A DNA stretch of 64,000 bases from Vulcanococcus sp. Clear-D1 (lineage in GTDB: Bacteria > Cyanobacteriota > Cyanobacteriia > PCC-6307 > Cyanobiaceae): assembly GCF_014654725.1 (NCBI RefSeq), contig NZ_JACVZV010000003.1, positions 38,247-102,246 of the forward strand, read 5' to 3'. The position numbers and the translations under genes were made by a program. This document shows, in pieces, positions 30,250-40,071 of this stretch (position 1 is its first letter; every line of letters begins with the position of its first letter). A model generated the notes under the pieces. That model searched no databases, was not told where the DNA came from, and worked only from the letters and a program-made list of their open reading frames with translations.

Positions 30250-32031
30250 TCAGGGGCGCTCCGGTGTGCGGGCCTGCTCCAGCCGCGGCACCAGCCCCAG
30301 CCCGTTGTGCACAGCTGCCGCCACACCGCGACCCTTCACGGTGTGCACATCGGCCAGCACTAGGCCCGTGGAGCTACCGCCATCGAGATTGAGGGCGTCC
30401 TGAAGGCCTTCCTGCTGCATCAGCAGGGCTGTTTCCATCAGCGTGGGGCCTGCATTGTTCACCCCCTGCAGGGTGATCAGCCATAGCTGCCGGCCATCAC
30501 TGGCCACCACGGTGCGCGGCGCTCCCTGGGCGAGGAAGCCCGAGCTGAAGCCCTCCGCGGTGCCATTGAGAATCACCCTGCCGTTCTGCAGCAGCAGCGG
30601 CCCGCCGCCGAGCACGTTGGGCTGCTCGCCCACCGGGCTGGTGGGGCGGCTCTGCAGCGTGAGCCGCTCACCGCTCTGCCAAGGCACGCTCACCCCGCCC
30701 CTCGCCACCAGCAAGAGGTCGCCCTCACGTAGGGGAACGCCGGGGGCCATGGCGCCGAGTTCGTAGCGTTCCTGCACCACGCCGTTGCGCACCAGAACCC
30801 CCATCTCGGTTCCCGTGATCGGTTGGTATCGGCTGCCCCAGTCAGCGGTGTAGCGGGCCAGCCCCTTCTGCACGTAGCCGCTGTTCACGGTGGTGATGCT
30901 CCAGCGCTGGCGGCGGCTGTCTTCGATGGTTTCCACGAGCATCAGCCGATCGAACCGGGGCAGTTCTCCGGCCTTCCAGCCCGCAGCGCCGCGGTTGAGG
31001 ATTGGCCCTGAGAGCCAGCGCCCCTGCTCGCGCATCGCCCCGAGCGGCAGGCGGTTGACCCGGTTGAAGTAGCCGCCGTTGATGGCGATCAGGGCCTGCT
31101 CCTGGCGGGCTAGCTGGCTGAGGCTGCTCAAGCCCTGCATGCCATCGCTGCGGTTGAGCGGGCGCAGTTCCAGAGGGACTTGGCGGGGATCGAGGCGCAC
31201 GCTGTTGATCAGCACCTGCCGGGAGCCGATCCGACCGACCCTGCGCTCCAGCTTCAGCCCCTGGTTCTGCAGAGCCACCAGCCGCGGATCGCGCTCCGGT
31301 GCTGGGGCGGGTGTGGTGGTTGCCCTGGCTGGGGCGCCATCCCCAAGCACCGGCAGATCCAGCACCAACCGCCAGGGCCCTCCCAGGCTGAGGCGTTCCC
31401 CGTCGCGAGGGATCTGCACGCTCAGCCAACCATTGCGCTGGCTTGGGCTCAGCCCCAGTTGCTTCAGTTGTTCCAGCTGCTGCGGACTGGCCTCGGTGCC
31501 GATGAGCAATCGGTCCTCGCCGCTGCGCACCAGCGCCGGCGCACTCAGATCGAGCACAACTCGCTGGCCGCTCACCCCCTGATTGCTCCAGCGGATCGCC
31601 TGCAGCGGTCGTGGCGGCAGCTGCAGGCTGAGCTCACGCCCCTCGGTCCGAGAGATCACGCCCACGGCTTCGAGCAGGCCGCTCACCGGTACGGCCACCT
31701 CATCGTCAAGGCTGCGCTGGCGATCGGCGCTCACCGAGAGCTTCTGGCCGAACCATTCCAGTTCCACGCTGCCGTTGGCGCCTGAGCTGCGGCTCACCCC
31801 CAGCTGGCCTTCGAGCACCTCGAGCGGCAGCCAGAGTTCGCCTGCGTCTTGAAGCCAAAGGGCCTGCTGGCGTAGGCCATTGATGCTGATGCTGTTGCCC
31901 TGCAGCCGTGCCGTGGATGCAGGCGTGGCGCGGCGCTGCAGCGCGGGGCGCGGAGTGGGTGCCGGCAGGGGCGGCGGCGGTGTGAGGGGGATGCCGGGGA
32001 GCAGAGCCGCCAGCGCCGGCAAGGGGGGCAT
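30250..32031 (-). CDS. Phosphodiester glycosidase (NAGPA/DUF2233) domain protein
   Basis: A 593-residue, probably exported protein. After a Pro-rich start come about 250 residues resembling an AMIN or copper-amine-oxidase-N stalk (repeated SLQLPP, VVLDLS, WRLVLDLP strands), then a C-terminal NAGPA domain with AINGGYFN and LNLDGGSSTGLV. NAGPA domains hydrolyse sugar-1-phosphodiesters or bind glycans; with a cell-wall stalk, envelope polysaccharide processing is a reasonable inference. The true start is uncertain because the N-terminus lacks a classical signal peptide. It is divergent from gltB. Confidence 0.78.
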   Translation of the reverse strand: MPPLPALAALLPGIPLTPPPPLPAPTPRPALQRRATPASTARLQGNSISINGLRQQALWLQDAGELWLPLEVLEGQLGVSRSSGANGSVELEWFGQKLSVSADRQRSLDDEVAVPVSGLLEAVGVISRTEGRELSLQLPPRPLQAIRWSNQGVSGQRVVLDLSAPALVRSGEDRLLIGTEASPQQLEQLKQLGLSPSQRNGWLSVQIPRDGERLSLGGPWRLVLDLPVLGDGAPARATTTPAPAPERDPRLVALQNQGLKLERRVGRIGSRQVLINSVRLDPRQVPLELRPLNRSDGMQGLSSLSQLARQEQALIAINGGYFNRVNRLPLGAMREQGRWLSGPILNRGAAGWKAGELPRFDRLMLVETIEDSRRQRWSITTVNSGYVQKGLARYTADWGSRYQPITGTEMGVLVRNGVVQERYELGAMAPGVPLREGDLLLVARGGVSVPWQSGERLTLQSRPTSPVGEQPNVLGGGPLLLQNGRVILNGTAEGFSSGFLAQGAPRTVVASDGRQLWLITLQGVNNAGPTLMETALLMQQEGLQDALNLDGGSSTGLVLADVHTVKGRGVAAAVHNGLGLVPRLEQARTPERP

Positions 32032-32279
32032 CCAACAGCGGAGGCAGGCCCGGCCACGCTAGCGAGCCCCTTTGGCCACGCCCGGGCTGATGGCAGCGCT
32101 AAGGGAATACCAGCTCCTAGGATTGGCAGTTCGCAGCGCGGCCTTAGGCCGGGCGAATCAGGGCCAAGGCAGCGGTTGCGGCGCACATCTTGTGCGGATC
32201 CGCCCCTTGGTGCCCACCGTTTGCCGGTGGTTGGTTCGCTCTCGCGCTGGACCAACAAGCAACAGGTTGTCGCCGGGTT

Positions 32280-35200
32280 ATGTCGCTGTTTTCTCGCCCC
32301 GAATGGCCCCATCGCGACAGCCCCGCCCCGGCGGCGGTAGCCGGCGAGAAGGATGCCTGCGGTGTGGGTTTTCTGGCCAGCCTGAAAGGTGAAGCCAGCC
32401 ACTGGGTGCTGCGTCAGGCCTTGCGCGGCCTCGATTGCATGGAGCACCGCGGCGGCTGCGGCGGCGATGGCGATTCCGGCGATGGTGCCGGCGTGCTCTG
32501 CGGCATTCCGTGGAGCTATCTCGATGCGGTGTGGCCGGAGGCCGCCGCCAGTAGCGGCAGCAGCCGCGGCCTGGGCATGGTGTTCCTGCCGGCCGATGCG
32601 GCTCGCCGCGATCAGGCCAAGGCCTTCTGCGATGAGGAGGCCGCCAAGCTGGGGCTCACCAGCCTCGGCTGGCGTGCGGTGCCGGTGGATGCCTCGGTGC
32701 TCGGCCCTCTGGCTCGCGGGACTGCGCCGGTGATCGAGCAGTGGCTGCTCAGCGCTGCTGAGGCCGGCGATGCCCTCGAATCGCTGCTGTTCCGCCTGCG
32801 CCGCCGCTGCGGTGATCGGGCTCGGGCGGCCTGGGGCGCCGGCCCCAGCGATCTCTATTTCGCGTCGCTCAGCAGCCGCACCGTTGTTTACAAGGGCATG
32901 GTGCGCTCGGAAGTGCTCTCAGCCTTCTACGGCGACTTGCGCGATGAGCGCTTTGCCGTGAGCTTTGCGGTGTATCACCGCCGCTTCAGCACCAACACTT
33001 TGCCCCGCTGGCCCCTGGCCCAGCCGATGCGGCTGCTCGGCCACAACGGCGAGATCAACACCCTGCTGGGCAACCTCAACTGGGCCCGCGCCTCCGAGGC
33101 CGATCTCGATGCGGTGTGGGGTGAGGCCGCTGCAGACCTCAAGCCGGTGGTGAACCCGGCCTTCAGTGATTCCGCCAACCTCGACGCCACCCTGGAGCTG
33201 CTGGTGCGCAGCGGCCGGCCGATCACCGAGAGCCTGCTTACGCTGGTGCCGGAAGCCTTCCGCGACCAGCCCGAGCTGGCCGATAAGCCTGAGATTCAGG
33301 CCTTCTACGAATACTCCGCCTGCACCCAGGAGCCCTGGGACGGCCCCGCCCTGCTGGTGTTCGCCGATGGGCGCAGCGTGGGCGCCACCCTCGATCGCAA
33401 CGGCCTGCGCCCGGCTCGCTACTGCATCACCAACGACGGCTTCGTTGTGATGGGCTCGGAAACCGGTGTGGTGGAGCTTGAAGAGAGCCGCATCATCGAG
33501 AAGGGCCGCCTCGGCCCCGGCCAGATGCTGGCCGTCGACCTGGAGAACGGTCGCCTGCTGCACAACTGGGAGGTGAAGCAGGAGATCGCTTCGCGCCATC
33601 CCTATGGCCAGTGGCTGGCCGAGCACCGCCGCAACCTGGGGGTTCAGCCCTGGGCCCAGGAGCGCCAGCTCGGCGATCTGGATCTGTTGCAGCAGCAGAC
33701 CGCCTTTGGCTTCACCGCCGAAGACTTCGATCTGGTGATCGAAGACATGGCCGGTGCCGGCAAGGAGCCCACCTACTGCATGGGCGACGACATTCCCTTG
33801 GCAGTGCTCTCCAACAAGCCGCACCTCCTTTACGACTACTTCAAGCAGCGCTTCGCGCAGGTCACCAACCCGCCGATCGATCCGCTGCGCGAAAAGCTGG
33901 TGATGAGCCTGGAGATGCACCTGGGCAAGCGCGGTTCACCGCTGCAGCCCCAGGCGTCTGCTGCAGCCGCTTTGCACCTGAGCAGCCCGATCCTCAACGA
34001 AGCCGAGCTGTCGGCCGTAGCGCAGCAGGGCATCCCTTGCAGCACCCTTTCCACCTTGATGCCGATCACCGATGGCCCCGCCGGGCTGGCGGCGGCTGTG
34101 GAGCGGCTCAAGGCCGACGCCGAAGCCGCCGTGCGCAGCGGCAGCCAGATCCTTGTGCTCAGCGATCGCGGTATCAACGCCACCACCACCTACATGCCGC
34201 CCCTGCTGGCGGTGGGTGCGGTGCACCACCACCTGCTCAATCTCGGCCTGCGCCTGCAGACCTCACTGGTGGCCGATACGGCCCAGTGCTGGAGCACCCA
34301 CCACGTGGCCTGCTTGATCGGCTTCGGCGCCAGCGCCGTGTGCCCCTGGCTCACCTGGGAAACAGCGCGCCACTGGCTGGCACAGCCCAAGGTGCAGACC
34401 AACATTGAGCGCGGCAAATTGCCCGCCCTCACGCCCGATCTGGTGCAGGCCAATGTGCGCAAGGCCCTCGAGGATGGCCTGCGCAAGATCCTCTCCAAGA
34501 TCGGTATTTCGCTGCTCGCCAGCTACCACGGCGCGCAGATCTTCGAGGCGATCGGCATTGGTGCCGACTTGATTGAACTGGCGTTCAAGGGCACCACCAG
34601 CCGCGTGGCTGGCCTGAGCCTCAGCGAACTGGCCAGCGAAACCCTCAGCTTCCACGCCAAGGCTTTCCCCGAGCTCAACCGCACCAAGCTCGAGTTCATG
34701 GGCTTTGTGCAGTACCGCACCGGCGGCGAGTACCACCTCAACAGCCCGGAGATGGCCAAGGCGCTCCACTCCGCTGTGGAAGCCGGCCCCGGCTACGACC
34801 ACTTCTCCACCTACAAAACGCTGCTGGAGAACCGCCCGGTTACGGCGCTGCGCGATCTGCTCGAGCTCAAGCCGGCACCGGCGGCCCTGCCCCTGGATCA
34901 GGTGGAGAGCGTGGAGAGCATCTGCGAGCGCTTCTGCACCGGCGGCATGAGCCTCGGCGCCCTCTCACGGGAAGCCCATGAGGTGCTGGCCATCGCCATG
35001 AACCGCATCGGCGGCAAGAGCAACAGCGGCGAGGGCGGCGAAGACCCGGCTCGCTTCCATGCCCTGCAAGACGTGGACGGCGAGGGCCGCTCCGCCACCC
35101 TGCCCACGATCAAAGGCTTGCGTAACGGCGACACCGCCTGCTCCGCCATCAAGCAGATCGCTTCGGGCCGTTTCGGCGTGACCCCTGAATACCTGCGCAG

Positions 35201-36863
35201 CGGCAGGCAGCTGGAGATCAAGGTGGCCCAGGGGGCCAAGCCCGGCGAAGGCGGTCAGCTGCCCGGTCCGAAGGTGGACCCCTATATCGCCTGGCTGCGC
35301 AACAGCAAGCCCGGTGTGGCGCTGATCTCGCCGCCGCCCCACCACGACATCTATTCCATTGAGGATCTGGCGCAGCTGATCCACGACCTGCACCAGGTGC
35401 ACCCCGCCGCGAAGGTGAGCGTGAAGCTGGTGGCCGAGATCGGCATCGGCACCATCGCCGCCGGTGTGGCCAAGGCCAATGCCGATGTGATTCAGATCTC
35501 TGGCCACGACGGCGGCACCGGCGCCTCACCGCTGAGCTCGATCAAGCACGCCGGCGGCCCCTGGGAGCTCGGCCTCACCGAGGTGCACCGCTCCCTGCTC
35601 GAGAACGGCCTGCGCGATCGGGTGCTGTTGCGCGCCGATGGCGGGCTCAAGACCGGCTGGGATGTGATCATCGCCGCCCTGCTCGGTGCTGAGGAATACG
35701 GCTTCGGCTCGATCGCGATGATCGCCGAGGGCTGCATCATGGCCCGCGTTTGCCACACCAATAACTGCCCGGTGGGGGTGGCTACCCAGAAGGAAGCCCT
35801 GCGCAAGCGCTTCACCGGCATCCCCGAGCACGTGGTGAACTTCTTCCTGTTTGTGGCGGAAGAAGTGCGGCAGCTGCTGAGCGTTCTCGGCGTGGCTCGC
35901 CTCGAGGATCTGATCGGCCGCACTGAGCTGCTGCAGCCCCGCGCTGTGCAGCTGGCCAAAACCAAGGCGATCGATCTCTCCTGCCTGCTCGATCCCATTC
36001 CCCAGGCTGCCGATCGCGCCTGGCTGAAGCACGACGCCCAAGCCCATGGCAACGGCCCGATCCTCGAAGATCAGCTGCTGGCTGATGCCGAGCTGATGGC
36101 CGCCCTTGAGGGGCATGGCCGCGTGGCCCGCACCCTGCCGATCATCAACACCGATCGCAGCGTGTGCGCCCGCCTGGGCGGCGAGATCGCTGCGCGCCAT
36201 GGCAACACCGGCTTCCAGGGCCAGCTCGACCTCACCTATGAGGGGGCCGCCGGCCAGAGCTTCGGTGCCTTCAACGTGCAGGGCATGAACGTGCGCCTGG
36301 TGGGCGAAGCCAACGACTACGTGGGCAAGGGCATCAATGGCGGCCGCATCACCGTGGTGCCGCCTGCCGGTGGCCGTGATCCAGGCAGCCAGGTGATCCT
36401 CGGCAACACCTGCCTCTATGGCGCCACCGGCGGCGAGCTGTTTGCCCTGGGCCGCGCCGGTGAGCGCTTCGCCGTGCGCAATAGCGGTGCCCGAACCGTG
36501 GTGGAAGGCGCCGGCGACCATTGCTGCGAATACATGACCGGTGGCGTGGTGGTGGTGCTGGGCAGCACCGGCCGCAACGTGGCCGCCGGCATGACCGGTG
36601 GCGTGGCCTTCCTGCTGGATGAAACCGGCGGCCTGAGCGAGCGAGTGAACCCCGAGATCGTGGCCATCTGCGCGCTCACTACCCCTGAGCAGGAAGCGCT
36701 GCTCAAGCCTCTGCTGGAGGCTCATCTCGAGAGCACTGGCAGCAGCAAGGCCGCGGCGATCCTGGCCGATTGGAGCACCTGGAAGGCACGCTTCAAGCTG
36801 CTGGTGCCCCCCAGCGAGAAGGCCAATGTGGGCCTGGCTGAGCGGGAGGCGGTGGCAGCCTGA
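32280..36863 (+). CDS. gltB: Ferredoxin-dependent glutamate synthase (GOGAT) large subunit
   Basis: A 1527-residue enzyme that makes two glutamates from glutamine and 2-oxoglutarate. Cys27 in EKDACGVGF is the catalytic N-terminal nucleophile after removal of a 26-residue propeptide; this fixes the start at 32280 rather than the open upstream frame. Cys1152, Cys1158 and Cys1163 (x5-x4 spacing) bind the [3Fe-4S] cluster; the glutamate synthase and GXGXG (GATGGELFALGRAGERFA) domains follow. No small subunit gltD is adjacent, and cyanobacterial enzymes of this length usually take electrons from ferredoxin (symbol glsF/gltS in some genomes). Confidence 0.96.
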   Translation: MSLFSRPEWPHRDSPAPAAVAGEKDACGVGFLASLKGEASHWVLRQALRGLDCMEHRGGCGGDGDSGDGAGVLCGIPWSYLDAVWPEAAASSGSSRGLGMVFLPADAARRDQAKAFCDEEAAKLGLTSLGWRAVPVDASVLGPLARGTAPVIEQWLLSAAEAGDALESLLFRLRRRCGDRARAAWGAGPSDLYFASLSSRTVVYKGMVRSEVLSAFYGDLRDERFAVSFAVYHRRFSTNTLPRWPLAQPMRLLGHNGEINTLLGNLNWARASEADLDAVWGEAAADLKPVVNPAFSDSANLDATLELLVRSGRPITESLLTLVPEAFRDQPELADKPEIQAFYEYSACTQEPWDGPALLVFADGRSVGATLDRNGLRPARYCITNDGFVVMGSETGVVELEESRIIEKGRLGPGQMLAVDLENGRLLHNWEVKQEIASRHPYGQWLAEHRRNLGVQPWAQERQLGDLDLLQQQTAFGFTAEDFDLVIEDMAGAGKEPTYCMGDDIPLAVLSNKPHLLYDYFKQRFAQVTNPPIDPLREKLVMSLEMHLGKRGSPLQPQASAAAALHLSSPILNEAELSAVAQQGIPCSTLSTLMPITDGPAGLAAAVERLKADAEAAVRSGSQILVLSDRGINATTTYMPPLLAVGAVHHHLLNLGLRLQTSLVADTAQCWSTHHVACLIGFGASAVCPWLTWETARHWLAQPKVQTNIERGKLPALTPDLVQANVRKALEDGLRKILSKIGISLLASYHGAQIFEAIGIGADLIELAFKGTTSRVAGLSLSELASETLSFHAKAFPELNRTKLEFMGFVQYRTGGEYHLNSPEMAKALHSAVEAGPGYDHFSTYKTLLENRPVTALRDLLELKPAPAALPLDQVESVESICERFCTGGMSLGALSREAHEVLAIAMNRIGGKSNSGEGGEDPARFHALQDVDGEGRSATLPTIKGLRNGDTACSAIKQIASGRFGVTPEYLRSGRQLEIKVAQGAKPGEGGQLPGPKVDPYIAWLRNSKPGVALISPPPHHDIYSIEDLAQLIHDLHQVHPAAKVSVKLVAEIGIGTIAAGVAKANADVIQISGHDGGTGASPLSSIKHAGGPWELGLTEVHRSLLENGLRDRVLLRADGGLKTGWDVIIAALLGAEEYGFGSIAMIAEGCIMARVCHTNNCPVGVATQKEALRKRFTGIPEHVVNFFLFVAEEVRQLLSVLGVARLEDLIGRTELLQPRAVQLAKTKAIDLSCLLDPIPQAADRAWLKHDAQAHGNGPILEDQLLADAELMAALEGHGRVARTLPIINTDRSVCARLGGEIAARHGNTGFQGQLDLTYEGAAGQSFGAFNVQGMNVRLVGEANDYVGKGINGGRITVVPPAGGRDPGSQVILGNTCLYGATGGELFALGRAGERFAVRNSGARTVVEGAGDHCCEYMTGGVVVVLGSTGRNVAAGMTGGVAFLLDETGGLSERVNPEIVAICALTTPEQEALLKPLLEAHLESTGSSKAAAILADWSTWKARFKLLVPPSEKANVGLAEREAVAA

Positions 36864-36896
36864 TCGGTTAGCCGGCGCTTCGGTTCGGTTCACGCT

Positions 36897-36925
36897 CCCG
36901 CCGGTCGGTTCGCCCCACCGGCGGG
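36897..36925. repeat. 9-bp inverted repeat after gltB
   Basis: CCCGCCGGT (36897-36905) and ACCGGCGGG (36917-36925) are exact reverse complements with an 11-nt loop. It lies 34 nt after the gltB stop inside a tract of repeated CGGTTCGGTT. No U-run follows, so it is at best a weak terminator. Confidence 0.5.
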
Positions 36926-36990
36926 TTCGGTTGGCCCGATCGGCCTTCCCAGCCGAGCTGCATAGCTTGCCTGCAACCGCACCGGCAGCC

Positions 36991-37209
36991 ATGCCTCCCG
37001 AGTTCGCTCAACAGATCCAGCAGCTGTTTGCCCGCCAGATGGCGGTGGCCTTTCTCGAGCACTGCGCTCAGCTTCCGGCTCCTGTGAGCCTGGTGAACGC
37101 CCGCATTGATGAGCTGGCGGCCGGCCCACTCGCGCTGGAAGCTTGCGCCCTCGAATCGGAATTCCTGCTGGAGCCCGTTGATCCTGAGGGCCTCGATCCC
37201 GAAGCCTGA
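36991..37209 (+). CDS. Small conserved-type hypothetical protein
   Basis: A 72-residue, acidic protein starting MPPEFAQQIQQLFARQM and ending in DPEGLDPEA. It is predicted mostly helical, with no motif I recognise. The frame also extends upstream without a stop, but the ATG at 36991 gives a normal N-terminus. It lies between gltB and the convergent lipA. Function unknown; reality supported by codon use and spacing only. Confidence 0.6.
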   Translation: MPPEFAQQIQQLFARQMAVAFLEHCAQLPAPVSLVNARIDELAAGPLALEACALESEFLLEPVDPEGLDPEA

Positions 37210-37221
37210 GGTGCCCCCGCT

Positions 37222-38091
37222 TCAGCGGGGGTGCTGAGCCATCAGCCGCTGCACCTCGCCGGCGTGATAGCTGCTGCGGGTGAGCGGCGTGCTCACCACT
37301 TGCAGGAATCCCAGCTCCGTTTCGCCATGGCGCCGGAACGCCTCAAATTGCTCTGGGGTCACGAAGCGATCCACCGGCAGGTGTTTGGGCCCGGGCGAGA
37401 GGTATTGGCCGATGGTCACGATGTCGACCTGATGGCGGCGCAGATCGGCCAGCACCTCCAGCACTTCAGCATCGCTTTCGCCCAGCCCCACCATCAGGCC
37501 GGATTTGGTGTAGGCCCTGGGCCAGCCCTGGCGCACCCGCTGCAGCAGCTCCAGCGAGCGCTCATACAGCCCCTGGGGCCGGGCCTTTTTGTAGAGCCGC
37601 GGCACGGTTTCGATGTTGTGGTTCAGCACATGGGGCGCGGCGTCCATCACAACGGCCAGGGCTTCCCAGTTGCCGCAGAAATCCGGGATCAGCAGCTCGA
37701 TCGTGGTGAGCGGTGAGCGCTGCTTCACCTGCTCGATGCAGGCCACAAACTGGCTCGCCCCGCCATCGGCCAGGTCGTCGCGGTTCACCGAGGTGATCAC
37801 CACATGCTTGAGTCCCAACCGCGCCACGGCTTCGCCCAGCCGCTCGGGTTCGGTGGGATCGAGCTCACGAACGCTCTTGTCGAAGTCGATGTCGCAGTAG
37901 GGGCAGGCGCGGGTGCAGCCCGGCCCCATGATCAAGAACGTGGCGGTGCCACCGGCGAAGCACTCACCGATGTTGGGGCAGCTGGCCTCCTGACACACCG
38001 TGTTGAGCTTGAGATCCAGCAGCAGATCGGCCACCTCGCCGATGCGCTCCCGCTGGGGAGCCTTCACACGCAGCCAGTCGGGTTTGAGCAC
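37222..38091 (-). CDS. lipA: Lipoyl synthase
   Basis: A 289-residue radical SAM enzyme that inserts two sulfurs into octanoylated lipoyl domains. Both clusters are present: the auxiliary cluster ligands Cys33, Cys38 and Cys44 (C-x4-C-x5-C) and the radical SAM cluster ligands Cys59, Cys63 and Cys66. The length is usual. It converges with the small gene at 36991 by a 12-nt gap. Confidence 0.96.
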   Translation of the reverse strand: MLKPDWLRVKAPQRERIGEVADLLLDLKLNTVCQEASCPNIGECFAGGTATFLIMGPGCTRACPYCDIDFDKSVRELDPTEPERLGEAVARLGLKHVVITSVNRDDLADGGASQFVACIEQVKQRSPLTTIELLIPDFCGNWEALAVVMDAAPHVLNHNIETVPRLYKKARPQGLYERSLELLQRVRQGWPRAYTKSGLMVGLGESDAEVLEVLADLRRHQVDIVTIGQYLSPGPKHLPVDRFVTPEQFEAFRRHGETELGFLQVVSTPLTRSSYHAGEVQRLMAQHPR

Positions 38092-38215
38092 AGCGCCACC
38101 ACCGCCCGCAGGCGCAGATCAGCCACCAACTCTAGAAAGTGACCCCAGCGCCCAGGCCGAGTCCTCCGCTACCCGAGAACCCTTGCCGGAGGGCCATCTC
38201 CTACACTCCCGGCAT

Positions 38216-38289
38216 CGGGATGTAGCGCAGCTTGGTAGCGCACTTCGTTCGGGACGAAGGGGCCGCAGGTTCGAATCCTGTCATCCCGA
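38216..38289 (+). tRNA. tRNA-Pro (anticodon CGG)
   Basis: A 74-nt cloverleaf: acceptor CGGGATG (38216-38222) pairs with CATCCCG (38282-38288), the T arm has GGTTCGAATCC, and the anticodon stem CTTCG/CGAAG encloses TTCGGGA with anticodon CGG reading CCG. The discriminator is A and the 3' CCA is not encoded. It ends 3 nt from the end of the convergent cbiG-cobJ gene. Confidence 0.96.
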
Positions 38290-38292
38290 CTT

Positions 38293-40071
38293 TCAGCTGA
38301 GTTCGGCGCCTGGGTAGCCCCTTGGGGTCACCATCCGACCGCCTTCCACGCGGCTGCTGCTGTTGCCGATCAGCACCAGGGTGAGCATGTCCACCTGGTG
38401 GATGGGCAGCGTGGCCAGCTCATGCAGGCTCACCGTTTCTTCCTCGCGGCCCAACTGGCGGGCTAGCACCACTGGCGTATGGGGCGGCCGATGCTCCAGC
38501 AGCAGCTCCTGCGCCCGGCCCAGCTGCCAATCGCGCCCTTTGGAGCGCGGGTTGTAGAGCGCCACCACGAAATCGCCTGCCGCTGCTCCCCTCAGGCGGC
38601 GCTCGATCACCTCCCAAGGGGTGAGCCGATCGCTGAGGCTCACGGTGCAGAAGTCGTGCATGAGCGGTGCGCCGGCCCGGGCCGCCGCCAGCTGCAGCGC
38701 GGAAATCCCCGGATGCACCTGGAAGGCTGGGCGATCCTGTTCCGCCAGGGCCATCCACTGCTCCAGCGCCAGGCCGGCCATGCCATAGATACCGCTGTCG
38801 CCCGAGGACACCAGTGCCACCGTGAGCCCTTGGCAGGCCAGCTCCAGCGCTTCACGGCAGCGTTCGCGCTCCTGGGTGAGTTGCCCATCGCTGCGCAACT
38901 GATCGGGTCTGCGCAAGGGCTCCAGCAGATCCAGGTAGAGGCCGTAGCCCACCCACACGCTGCTGGTGGCCAGGGCCGCGCGGGCATCGGGGGTGAGCAG
39001 CGCCAGGCTGCCGGGTCCGCTGCCGATCAGATGCAGACACCCTCGCTGGGGAGCCCACTGGGCGGCGGCCTGGGCGATGGCTGCCGTGGCGGCGCCCTGT
39101 TCGCCATCGCGGGCGCGTTCGATCCTTTTTGGCGTGCGCAGCCTGGCTTGCGGGCCTCCAGCCAGCAGCGCTGCCGCCTCGGCCACGCTGGCAGTGCCCA
39201 GCTCGGCTTGCACCACCGCCGATGGATTGGGTACCGGCACTGCGTTTAAAGCGGCGCTGCTGAAGCAGCGCAGGGGCCAGCCGTGCTGAGCGGCTAGCTG
39301 GAGCAGGGCCGGTTCATCGGCTTTGCGATCGGCGCTGGCGAGGCCGGCCACCGCTTCTGGGGCCAGCCCTTCAGCCGCGAGGCTCTCCTCGAGGCAACGC
39401 TGCAGCAGTGAAAGGCTTGTGCCGCGCTCACAGCCCATGCCGACCCACAGAGCCGGCGGATGCCAGCGGCAGTGATCGCCCCGCTCCACACCCACGCTGA
39501 GCTGGATGCCATGCGAACCGCGCTCCGGCAAGCCAGGCAACTGCAGCCAGCGTGCATTGCCGCTGTGGTGCTCCAGCTGAACCGCTTCGCCGCGGGCTGC
39601 TGCTTTCATCAGCGCATCCCAGTCGCCAGGTCCGCGGCGCCAGCCCCAGCGGTTTCCGAAAGCATCCAGGGCGAGTTGCCCCCTGCCCGCGCTGGCTCCC
39701 GTGAGCACGGCCTCTCCGCCCAGCAAGGCCGCTACAGCCTGAGCCAACGCTTCGGCTCCGGCGCCATGGCCGCCCAGCAGCGGAATGGCAAAACGGCCCT
39801 GGGGGTCGGCCACCACCACGGCGGGGTCGTGCTGTTTGCTTTGCAGAAGTGGTGCGATTAGCCGGGTGATGGCTCCGCAGGCGCCGATGGCGACAAAGGC
39901 GCGGCTGCGCGGCCATTCGCTCGCCAAAAACCCTGGCACATCCCCGCTTTGCCAGGCCACGCCATCGGCAGGGCTGGCGATGCGATCGATCAGGCCGTGC
40001 TCCAGCAGCTGACGCAACAGGGGCAGGGCGTTTTGACTGAGGGACAGACCCCAGCTCAGGCGTTCACTCAT
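38293..40071 (-). CDS. cobJ: CbiG-CobJ fusion, cobalt-precorrin-5A hydrolase / precorrin-3B C17-methyltransferase
   Basis: A 592-residue two-domain cobalamin-biosynthesis protein. Residues 1-320 are CbiG-like, with the N-terminal GAITRLIAPLL and the VGMGCERGTSL motif; residues 345-592 are the CobJ/CbiH methyltransferase, with IGSGPGSLALLTPDA, VSSGDSGIYGMAGL and VALYNPRSKGRDWQL. The fusion joins two steps of the corrin ring pathway. ATG at 40071 overlaps the TGA of the upstream lipoprotein gene by 4 nt. Similar fusions are known in cyanobacteria. Confidence 0.93.
   Translation of the reverse strand: MSERLSWGLSLSQNALPLLRQLLEHGLIDRIASPADGVAWQSGDVPGFLASEWPRSRAFVAIGACGAITRLIAPLLQSKQHDPAVVVADPQGRFAIPLLGGHGAGAEALAQAVAALLGGEAVLTGASAGRGQLALDAFGNRWGWRRGPGDWDALMKAAARGEAVQLEHHSGNARWLQLPGLPERGSHGIQLSVGVERGDHCRWHPPALWVGMGCERGTSLSLLQRCLEESLAAEGLAPEAVAGLASADRKADEPALLQLAAQHGWPLRCFSSAALNAVPVPNPSAVVQAELGTASVAEAAALLAGGPQARLRTPKRIERARDGEQGAATAAIAQAAAQWAPQRGCLHLIGSGPGSLALLTPDARAALATSSVWVGYGLYLDLLEPLRRPDQLRSDGQLTQERERCREALELACQGLTVALVSSGDSGIYGMAGLALEQWMALAEQDRPAFQVHPGISALQLAAARAGAPLMHDFCTVSLSDRLTPWEVIERRLRGAAAGDFVVALYNPRSKGRDWQLGRAQELLLEHRPPHTPVVLARQLGREEETVSLHELATLPIHQVDMLTLVLIGNSSSRVEGGRMVTPRGYPGAELS

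Noticed and set aside
36868..36990. Repeated CGGTTCGGTT tract after gltB as a regulatory array
   Set aside because: The repeats are short and degenerate and look like GC-biased low complexity; only the 9-bp inverted repeat is kept.
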